Positions 41,425-49,714 of a DNA stretch of 64,000 bases are shown piece by piece; within the stretch, counting starts at the first letter, position 1, and each line of letters begins with the position of its first letter. Below the pieces are notes generated by a model. The model worked only from the letters and a program-made list of their open reading frames with translations, had not been told where the DNA came from and searched no databases. This stretch comes from Tethya wilhelma. Its lineage: Eukaryota > Porifera > Demospongiae > Tethyida > Tethyidae. A program made the position numbers and the translations under genes. Location of the stretch: contig CAXIPT010000010.1 of NCBI GenBank assembly GCA_964030475.1, positions 2,020,813 through 2,084,812 of the forward strand, read 5' to 3'.

Positions 41425-42911
41425 TTAAGGTTCTTTGAGTTGAGCTTGAAGATGCTTCACATGCAAATACTTTTCCGTACGCTTCTTCCACGACAAGCAA
41501 GCCAAATCAGTCACCAACCCAACCAGTAAAATGATCACTTCAGCAATAGCGAGAAGATTGAACCCCAGAAATAGGCCAGTATTGCCTCCGATGTCCGAAA
41601 TGAGACTCCAGAAAGAGTAGGCGTCAGTTGTCACCCTAACTTCTCGCGTTAGAGTCTCATAGTAAACATTGATTCCTACAAAATCGTAAATAGCAGCCTC
41701 GTGTGTAGCACTGCTCACTGTTAGAGTGCGTTCCACATCTTTACATTTTGGAGGACAATCGCATTTGGCATCAAACGTTTCAATTGCGTGCGTCTCACAG
41801 CAAAAATCCTTCAGGGTACATTTTGGCATGTTTGCGAATCTTTCCTGCCCTTCAGTAATCTCGTAAAAGTCGCTCTCTGTACAATTGCACTCATCAGCTA
41901 TCGTATGATAAAAACAATTTTTCATGCATAGAGCTCGAGAGTAGTTCCATCCCTCTGGGTGACCAAAGAAGTGAAAATCGGTAGAGTATTCGACTTGTTC
42001 TGTACAGTCTGTGCCCGAATAAAATACCGTTTCATCTATGGACACGATTTCTCTCATGCTCACGTACAGAGAAGCATCATAGCCAACCACAACTCCTTCT
42101 GTTTCTGGTCGAGGGGGTTCGTCACGATTGTGCACAATCACGCTGTAGCCAAAGTTTCTTCCAAACGACAAATATTGATCTCCGATGTTTAGTTCAAGGC
42201 GTAGCCCTCTTCGCGGACCTGTACCGGATACCAATCGAGGCGGGCCTGATGTTGGACCGTTGAATAGGAGACAGACGCCATCTATTGTTTGTATCGTGTC
42301 AAACCAATCCTCAATGTTTTCTGTGCAGTCTTCTCCGAGGAAGGTACATGTTTCGATCAGATTGAAAGGATCATTTGCTGCATCCACTGCTATGAGTCTT
42401 CCTATGCTTTCTTGGTAGGTTATATTTGCTAGCAGTTCTTCTGCAACTTTGTTGCACGAGTTTCTATCAGAAGCGACACGTCGTCCAGCAAAGAGCATTT
42501 CGAGAAGTGCATCTAAAAACGTAGTAGCATTATTGTCTGTTGTCCACTGTGGTGCTTCTTCTTCTAGCTTTGTAGTGTTCAAGAAACTCAGACTGCAAAT
42601 GGTCACGGCAGGAAATTCAAGGGAATCTTGCCTGCCAATAGTAGTACGAATGCCCAAAATATTCTCGTCACAATGGAACGATCTTTGAGCTCTTTCACAA
42701 GAGGACTGAAGGATGATTCATCTCCAAATTTTCTCAGTCGTACAAGCCACTCTTTCTCTTGGTAGTCTTCGCTGTCTGCATCTTTGCTGTCATGATTGTG
42801 ACTAGCTGCTTCTTCTGTCATTGTCTCATTGTCTTTTTCTGGTTGTTTCAGTCGACTCAGTTCTGTTGCTGAATCAGATTCTTCTGTTAATTCTGCCATT
42901 ACTGTTTTCAA
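41425..42911 (-). pseudogene. DEG/ENaC channel with deletion in TM1 (first type, unit B)
   Basis: The frame from 42911 gives about 90 N-terminal residues to R-I-F-W-A-F-V-L-L-L-A, and a second frame to 41425 supplies S-L-E-F-P-A-V-T-I-C-S, a Cys-rich ectodomain and TM2. Compared with the intact neighbour, roughly 28 codons covering the end of TM1 are missing near 42640 and the frame shifts. The rest is well preserved, with the channel-family endings G-G-N-T-G-L-F-L-G-F-N. Either a recent pseudogene or an allele/assembly defect; no GT-AG intron explains the gap. Confidence 0.8.
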
Positions 42912-43287
42912 TTGCTGTTGCCGCTAATGGTGAGTGAACTGTTGTCAAAATCGTGCAGTTTTTATGTACAACGTACACCACTACCAGAAATCTAATTTGC
43001 GCATGCTCAGAAGAAATCATTTGCGCATGCTCAGAACGGGTGTGTGATAATGATCGAGATAGGATTTTAGCTTGGCAAGAACTAGTGCTATATATATAGC
43101 TCTTAAATACACCAACTTAATCAATAGTAAGAGTAGAAATACTATATATCAGACTGATCATGTAAAAAAGTTGTAGATAGTATCAAAATAATTATAGAAA
43201 ACTAATTTTATGAAAAACAAAGTAGGTTAATTTTTAAAATTAAAAAGTTTTAATATTTGCAGGTCACAGTGTATATAGCTAGCTAGT

Positions 43288-44745
43288 CTAGGCAGAGTCA
43301 GGCTCTTCTTTCTTCATTCTCTGCTTACACGACAGACAGAGGCAATCGGTGATCAGTCCGATCACCAGCATCACCAACTCTGCCGCTGTCAGAAGTGTGA
43401 AACCTAAAAAGAGCCCCGTATTACCTCCGATATCGGAAATGAGACTCCAGGGAGAATAGGCATCGGTTGTTTCTCGTGACTCAACAAGCAGGGTCTCGTA
43501 ATAGACGTTTATGTTGACAATTCCAGATCGAGAATTTGTGGCACTGCTTACTGTCAAGCTACGATCAACCGTTTCACATTTTGGTGGACAGTTACAGTTA
43601 TCCTGGAATCGAAAGAAGGCAATTGTTTCGCAGCAAATATCTCGAAACGTGCATTCACGCATGGCACTGTATTCGCTACCAGGTTTGGGCGTGTAGAAGC
43701 TTGGTTCGATACATTGGCATTGGTCTGCGATAAACTTATAATAACATTCGTTTTGACAAAGAGATGGTGAGTATGTTTCATAGTTTTGAATGGTCAATTC
43801 AGCTTCGCTGTAATCTGTCTGTTTTGTGCATTCAACATTAGAATGGAACCTAGTCTTGTCGGTCGATACTATCTTTCTCATTCCAACATTGAGAGTAGAG
43901 TCAAAACCGACCACAACTCCTTCCGATTCGGGTCTAGGTGGCTCGTCACGATTGTGTACAATGACATTGTAACCATAGCTGCTTCTCAATGTGAAGTATT
44001 GGTTTCCCACGTCTAGCTCCACTTCGAGGCCTTGACGAGACCCAGTTCCAGAAACGGTACGTGTGTTACTTCGTAGAGGACCATTGAAGGTGAAACAAAG
44101 CCCACCAACCGTTTTTATCACATCCAGACTACGTAAGCAGTCTTCACCGAGGAAGGTACACTTTCGTATCAGCTTGAATGGATCGTTTCTTGCATCTTCG
44201 TTTACGAGTCTGCTAAACGGTTCGCTATAGTCGGTAAGAGAGACCAAATAATCGGCAAAGTTTTCACAGCTGTCTCTATCTGGTGGTGTAATCGTAGCTT
44301 GGTCAAACATCGCCTCTATGTTGTCTCGTAGAGTGTTAAGTGACAGTGCTAGGTCATCTTCAAGCTCGTTTACTTTAGAAGTATTCAAGAAACTCAAACT
44401 GCAAATGGTCACGGCTGGAAATTCGAGCGACTCTTCCCTAGCTACTGTGATGGACGTGGAAATCGGTTCTCTGATTAGAGTACGAATGCTCAGAGCAGTC
44501 ATGACACAGAAGCCTATGACAGCAGCAAGAACGACAAGGGCCCAGAAGATTCGTTTGATGATCGATTTGCTCTTGAACTCGTAGACGGCAGCACTGAAGG
44601 AAGAGTTCTCCCCAAACTTCTTGAGCCTTTTCATCCACTCTTTCTCCTCTTTGCCATCAGTGATGAGTTGGTCTGTGGACTGTTTTGTACTCATGGCCAA
44701 GAATGAGTCCTGGTTCTGTTTGAGGGGAGGTGATTGAAGTTCCAT
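43288..44745 (-). CDS. DEG/ENaC/ASIC-like sodium channel subunit, intact
   Basis: Single exon, 485 residues. TM1 is at about 64-90, followed by the family motif F-P-A-V-T-I-C (109-115), a Cys-rich ectodomain with C-C-E-T and N-C-N-C-P-P-K-C near its end, and TM2 at about 437-465 (S-D-I-G-G-N-T-G-L-F-L-G). The family forms trimeric, often amiloride-sensitive Na+ channels in the plasma membrane. The position of the G-x-S selectivity filter reads G-F-T (448-450), and the cytoplasmic His-Gly gating motif before TM1 is not recognisable. The ectodomain is shorter than in vertebrate ASICs. It is the only undamaged one of four related copies in this cluster. Confidence 0.9.
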   Translation of the reverse strand: MELQSPPLKQNQDSFLAMSTKQSTDQLITDGKEEKEWMKRLKKFGENSSFSAAVYEFKSKSIIKRIFWALVVLAAVIGFCVMTALSIRTLIREPISTSITVAREESLEFPAVTICSLSFLNTSKVNELEDDLALSLNTLRDNIEAMFDQATITPPDRDSCENFADYLVSLTDYSEPFSRLVNEDARNDPFKLIRKCTFLGEDCLRSLDVIKTVGGLCFTFNGPLRSNTRTVSGTGSRQGLEVELDVGNQYFTLRSSYGYNVIVHNRDEPPRPESEGVVVGFDSTLNVGMRKIVSTDKTRFHSNVECTKQTDYSEAELTIQNYETYSPSLCQNECYYKFIADQCQCIEPSFYTPKPGSEYSAMRECTFRDICCETIAFFRFQDNCNCPPKCETVDRSLTVSSATNSRSGIVNINVYYETLLVESRETTDAYSPWSLISDIGGNTGLFLGFTLLTAAELVMLVIGLITDCLCLSCKQRMKKEEPDSA

Positions 44746-45794
44746 ATTTTAAAATAGTATAAAAATGTTTTAGCTTCTTTAGTTGCAATGAGTTTGACTT
44801 GTGAAGAGGTTAGAGACTACTAATAATGGACGAAAGAGAATGATGGTGTCACTGGTTGATCGAGATATAATATATGTCTCTTTTGCCAGTAGCTCTAAAT
44901 CTCACTAATTTTCAGTGTCACTTTTATAGCACTCGTCCACTTTAATCAAACATAACACAGCATCCATGCATGTTTGCTTGCATGGCCTCTTGCATGCATG
45001 GAAACCTCACAGTACACGCATATTTTTCCTTATGAAACCATTTCAGTTTTCAGTACCTACTTTGTCAATCGCTTTGTATGCAGCAATGCATTTTTTGCTC
45101 TCAAAATGGTCTCTGATTGGTGTGCATACCATTGGCCAATAAACTTGTATGCAAATTATTAATAATGTGATAACATACACTGGCTTCTTTCCCAATAATT
45201 CCTCTTATGAAGTCATCCAAAAATGAAAAATTATCATTTTTTTCATCCATCACCATCAATTTTAAGTGCAACTGAATACTCCGTGAATCCCCTCACGCAT
45301 ATTTTATTATTATCCACACATAACAATATGAACTGAAGCAGCTGTTAAAAAGGCATGCACATCTATAGGGTTGCACACAAGCCATAATGATAATTATTAT
45401 TATGATGAGAACTGTATACGTAATAACTGGCATGTGTAGATGGATTGAGGAAAACTTATGCAGAAAACATAATATCACTATATTATTATTAAATGAGTTA
45501 GTGTACGTGTGCATGCTATTGGATTGTACATGTCTACTTTATGTACACACCTCAGTGTAATAGCATCTATTTAGGCCATCACTCATGTATGCTTGTGATA
45601 ATAAATGTGATCACAAACATGTGCATTTTGATTTGCATACTTATACAGCTATAAATCATTATAATATCATGAATTCTTCCAGTTTCCTACAAAAATATAA
45701 GTACCGTATAATCATTAATAATTAGAAAAATATTTTGTGGTGGAAAAAATTTATATGTATTGCGAAGGAAATAAAGAGGAAACATGTTTATAGT
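44746..45794. other. Upstream region of the channel gene and intergenic sequence
   Basis: Contains a likely TATA box of the channel gene (TATAAAA on the minus strand at 44922-44928) and AT-rich sequence shared with unit A to about 45605. No gene is supported. Confidence 0.5.
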
Positions 45795-47321
45795 TTAATC
45801 ATGGAACAAATATTTCATCAAAACTGTTACAACATGTACATTCAGACTGTTCCCCAACACTTTATAGCACTGCTTTCTAGTCAACGTCTCGGGAAAACTG
45901 AACTCTTCTGGAAAACACATCAACCTGGCAACTTCTTTGGGTGTGAAATAGCGTAGGTTTAGTCCGTGGATACTTTTTACTGCAGCTTTCAAATCACCTT
46001 TCTCTTTGTGTTCCACATACTCCTCAAATGTTTTGGAAAGGTCACAGGGTTCAAGAGAATGCTGCAATATGGAACCTGTGCCAACAGCATAACTTCCGTA
46101 AGCTTTTGTAAAACAGCACGAATGATTTGAAGAGCTGTGTACAATGTCAAGTGCTACGGCATACTTTTCCAATAGCTTATCTGGTACTAGGTACCTAGCT
46201 AGTAGGTCATCAGTTAGTGGCTCGAGAAAATCAACAAGTTGTAACGTGCTTGGTGGACTTGTAGAATGGGCAGAGCTTGGAGGATGATGGGAATTTGGAA
46301 TGGAATCATCCTTAGATTGTGCCATTGAACTATTAGTGTCTGTAATAGTGTGTGAATTTGAATCTGGTAGTGTGGTAGTAACATTCGTTGCTCCTACTGG
46401 AATGGGAATCGAAATTTTGTCATCTAGATTGGGAATAGAATTCTCTGGTTTCTTTGTTTGAGAATCAGATGTTGCATTAACATAATCAGTGTTCAAGTGA
46501 CTCCATTCTGGCTCCATTTTTGCAGCACACACAGTATCTTTATGATGGTCTTCAACATTAAATACCATACTCTGCATTTCCTCAAATTTACTGCATCGAA
46601 ATGGAGGCTTCAAGACAGTACATTCCGGACCTAAAAATTCAATCAACATTCCAGCATCCTTACAGCATGGCAGGTTCTGCACCTTTGTATCCATACAGTC
46701 TGCTTGCAATGGCTCATTCAATTTCAATCCAAACCGAAGGGGTCGCCTCTTTGCTAAGAGATAAAACCTCAAACGCGAATTTGGCACACCAAACTGCGAT
46801 GGAGACAGTAAAAACTCTTGAATTTCGTAGTCTAGACATTTTAGATCGCCCACAAAATGATCCCTAGTCTGTGAAAGCTCAAAACCTTGCACATTCTCCA
46901 TAAGAATGTACCTAGGTGGGCACTTCATTTCGGACAAGACGTGCATAAGATGAAAGAAGCTGTCCGTCCTTCTGTCCAAGTTGTCTCTTCGAAGGCCCTG
47001 TCTTGTGAAAGGCTGGCAGGGAGGAGAGAGAAAGAAAACATCGGGGTTCAGAGCGTCTAACTCTTGGGACGTGATTCCACAAATGTTGCGATTGAGGTGA
47101 AGAGTGTGAGGGAAGTTGTGCACGTAGACTGCATTTGCATTTGTATTGATGTCGATGGAAGCGACAATGGTAGCATGCTGTTGTTGTGTGCTTGGAAAGG
47201 CTGCTAAGAGCGCACAGTGATAGCCACCAATGCCAGCATAGAACTCCACCACGCGTAAGCACTGGTGTGTAGCTGGTGAAGAGCTTATCTCCATGTGTGA
47301 GTGGTCCTCTTCAGTCGCCAT
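45795..47321 (-). CDS. TRDMT1: TRDMT1/DNMT2-like cytosine-C5 methyltransferase
   Basis: Single exon, 508 residues (human TRDMT1: 391). Motif I is F-Y-A-G-I-G-G-Y-H-C (residues 28-37). Motif IV P-P-C-Q-P-F-T-R-Q-G carries the catalytic Cys, and motif VI E-N-V-Q-G-F-E and motif VIII (Q-F-G-V-P-N-S-R-x-R-F-Y) are complete. The C-terminal block has the DNMT2-specific C-F-T-K-A-Y-G and the family ending G-N-S-L-N-V-H-V-V. The extra length is a low-complexity Ser/Thr-rich insert of about 110 residues in the target-recognition region. Known function: methylation of C38 in tRNA-Asp. It shares a 148-bp divergent promoter with the first membrane-protein gene. Confidence 0.95.
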   Translation of the reverse strand: MATEEDHSHMEISSSPATHQCLRVVEFYAGIGGYHCALLAAFPSTQQQHATIVASIDINTNANAVYVHNFPHTLHLNRNICGITSQELDALNPDVFFLSPPCQPFTRQGLRRDNLDRRTDSFFHLMHVLSEMKCPPRYILMENVQGFELSQTRDHFVGDLKCLDYEIQEFLLSPSQFGVPNSRLRFYLLAKRRPLRFGLKLNEPLQADCMDTKVQNLPCCKDAGMLIEFLGPECTVLKPPFRCSKFEEMQSMVFNVEDHHKDTVCAAKMEPEWSHLNTDYVNATSDSQTKKPENSIPNLDDKISIPIPVGATNVTTTLPDSNSHTITDTNSSMAQSKDDSIPNSHHPPSSAHSTSPPSTLQLVDFLEPLTDDLLARYLVPDKLLEKYAVALDIVHSSSNHSCCFTKAYGSYAVGTGSILQHSLEPCDLSKTFEEYVEHKEKGDLKAAVKSIHGLNLRYFTPKEVARLMCFPEEFSFPETLTRKQCYKVLGNSLNVHVVTVLMKYLFHD

Positions 47322-47469
47322 CTTGGGTAGAAAAGCATGCCTTGTGAGTTGTCTTTGTCTTAGCCTCTTTGGGTTGGTTGTTCCAATTAATGCTCACCGG
47401 CTAGGTCAAATTATTTGCTGACTCAGCAAACTTCATTTTATTTCTAATTAGTGCGCACCAGAATCAACC
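47322..47469. promoter_or_regulatory. Divergent promoter, TRDMT1 / type I membrane-protein gene 1
   Basis: 148 bp between opposed start codons. It contains a CCAAT box (47383-47387) followed by ATTAATGCTCA, and a perfect MARE. A similar CCAATTAACGCGCA plus MARE-like order is found upstream of the fourth gene of the cluster. Confidence 0.65.
47416..47428 (+). promoter_or_regulatory. Perfect Maf recognition element (T-MARE)
   Basis: TGCTGACTCAGCA is the exact consensus bound by Maf homodimers and by CNC-small Maf (Nrf-type) dimers, with symmetrical TT/AA flanks. It lies 42 bp before the ATG of membrane-protein gene 1. Confidence 0.7.
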
Positions 47470-49358
47470 ATGAGTGCGAGGTGGTGTGTTTTGCTTATTC
47501 TCCTTCTCTGGATCCATTCTTTGTCGTCTTTACCTTATGGAACTGAGAGTCAAGGAAAAGGAGTTGACAAACCTGATAGTATGATTTATAACAAAGCGCT
47601 TTTATCGTCAGATCGAGAAAGAGATTTGGAAGGTATTACCGAGTGTTCGCCGTACATGTCTCTTGTCGACAAAGACAAGATAAGTATATCCATGTACGTC
47701 TATGTCAAGAACAACAACCAGGAGTGCCTTGATAGCAACTTGGATCTCTTCATGAAAGGAAGCTCAACACTATTCTTGAACAGGACTCTGAGCTCCAGTG
47801 ATGATAGACAGTCAGACACCATTCTTTGTCGAGAGTTTGTAGAGCTTTTCAAACTAGTAGACCTAGCCGGATTGACGCAGGCAATGTGCCATCAAGGTGT
47901 GCTGAAGAATCTAGGCTATCATCATTTCTGTTCTACGCCTCTTCCTGGTGAAATTGATGTTCAATCCCTCGTTGATACGTTTGAGAAGGACAATCTCTTT
48001 AAGATTGCAAGTACGTACCAGTTTTTGACTCTGCTACATAATACCTCCTCTGGCGGCTGTGAGCGTGTGTGTGGAGGAAATGACAACGTCTTTTGCAATG
48101 CTTTTGTAAACCTTACTCAGTTCTTTGTGCAGCAGTTGAGAGCAGGTTAGTTTGATTCATACTCTGCTTCATTTGATATTCAAAGGAAGTAATTAAGGGC
48201 CTGGAAACTAAGCCGAATCTAACCTCTGTTATAAATTATAGCTATATCGTATAGTGGGTAGATTTGGCAGGCTTAAAATTTGGCAAATTCCTATTATTTT
48301 TAGCATTATTGGTGATTTTTTATTTGCCAATTTAATTCCGCATGCTGCATTGTTTATATATAGGCGCACGTACGTATAAAACTGATTGGCAATTTTTAAT
48401 TTTGTAATTTGAAGAAGAATTCGCCAATTTACCAAATTTAATTCTCGCCAAATTTACCTGCTGTACGGTATGTGTATCTGTATATTACTGAAATCTCTTT
48501 TCTCTCCAGATTCAAGCCCACCAGAAATTGGTGGTGTACCAGCTAAAGCCTCTACACCAATTGCCGATCTTTCCAAAAGCAGTGTTTCAGAACTTGAACT
48601 TTTCAAGAAAATACTACAGAGAAGTCGTACAACACTGAGAGACCTTCATGACATTCAAGATGTGTTAGACTCAACTCATAGTAGACTTCTTGATAAGACT
48701 TTGACAAGAATATTTCCTATGATCGGTCAAAAAATGTTGACAGCAATCCACAACAACCTGGAGATCGTAAGGTACATTGTTAGTGATGCAATTTCCCGGA
48801 AATCAAAGGAATCCAAAAATCAAGCTGTCAATTCTGCCGACAAACCAACTGTGTCTACGTATGAAGGCACAGGTGATAAACAAGATGATTGGAAATTACC
48901 ACAATCTGTTATCACCGTTAGACCAGAGCCTAAAGGTACAAGAAGCCATCCACTCTACGACAAAGTAAAAGGAATGTATTACTATTATGATGGAAATGGT
49001 GAGAGGTGGGAGGGAGGATTTGACAGCTGGGAATCTCAGGTTGATGTTGGAGTGTTGCAATGGAAGAAGGTTACCACAACTCCTGAAATTCCTGTGGAAA
49101 TGGAACTAAGTCTTGCTAAATATAAAATGGAAGAAAAATCTGAAGGCGATAAAACGTTTGAACTCCCCCGTAGAAAACCACCCCCTATAGCTGCTATAAC
49201 TAGGCACACTGAAGTTGGTGGGTGGGAGAGAGAAGAGGAGAGTGTGTATTACAGAAACAGAGGACAGAGCCGGGTGTGGAGAGCTTTCAAGATCTTGGTG
49301 TTGGTGGGATTTTTGTTTGGAACAGTTTACTTGTTTATTCGATACAACAAGAAGGTGT

Positions 49359-49414
<56 letters not shown>

Positions 49415-49501
49415 CGTTAACTTCACTCCTTAATATTCTTCTTTCAGGTTCGTGAGTTTGTTTCACCTCACATGAGCAAGTTTAGATCGGTGAAAATTTG
49501 A
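47470..49501 (+). CDS. Type I membrane protein, cluster member 1
   Basis: Exons 47470-48145, 48510-49354 and 49448-49501 join to 524 residues. A signal peptide (1-20) leads into a Cys-rich ectodomain with S-D-T-I-L-C-R-E-F-V-E-L-F, A-M-C-H-Q-G-V-L, and C-E-R-V-C-G-G-N-D-N-V-F-C-N-A-F. A helical region homologous to members 2 and 3 (I-F-P-M-I-G) follows, then a juxtamembrane part rich in Lys and Tyr, one TM helix near 480-498, and a short cytoplasmic tail (K-K-V-R-E-F-V-S-P-H-M-S). No known domain is recognised. The most divergent of the first three members, it sits first in the array beside TRDMT1. Confidence 0.82.
48246..48470. repeat. MITE-like foldback, family A
   Basis: Lies in intron 1 of membrane-protein gene 1, between TCGTATAGTGGGTAGATTTG and CAAATTTACCTGCTGTACGG, with a foldback interior. 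Confidence 0.75.
49355..49413. repeat. (GT)n(GA)n tract overlapping an exon 2 donor
   Basis: The GT repeat starts at the donor of exon 2 of membrane-protein gene 1, so several alternative GT donors are available. Confidence 0.8.
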
Positions 49502-49676
49502 GATTAAAAGTACCACACATCAAGCCAAGACTACCTCATCACAGTGATATCAAGAAATGCATGTACAATAGTTCTTTTTTTTTTTTTTTTTTTACTGATT
49601 TGTGATCTATTGCTTATGCTGTTATACGGTTTAAAGTTTAAAGTTCAAAGTTCATGTACATGCGGGATAAAAATTT

Positions 49677-49689
49677 TGCTGACTGTGCA
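49677..49689 (+). promoter_or_regulatory. MARE-like site upstream of cluster member 2
   Basis: TGCTGACTGTGCA keeps one perfect half-site and GCA of the other; it is followed by AATATTTT, as upstream of member 3. Confidence 0.5.
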
Positions 49690-49714
49690 AATATTTTACA
49701 AAGAAGAATTTGCG

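Larger units (their letters stand above)
40561..45605. repeat. Tandem segmental duplication, unit B
   Basis: Holds a copy of the end of VPS9 intron 9 and exon 10, then two DEG/ENaC genes, in the same order as unit A. The second channel gene is intact here. Confidence 0.8.

Noticed and set aside
41425..42911. An intron to explain the frame break in the first-type DEG/ENaC gene of unit B
   Set aside because: The frames overlap by about 50 bases and no GT-AG pair can restore the missing end of TM1; a deletion fits better.
49544..49714. Upstream ATG extending cluster member 2 by 57 residues
   Set aside because: It would put a hydrophobic, poly-Phe stretch before the signal peptide that is conserved with member 3; the region matches the 5' flank of member 3.
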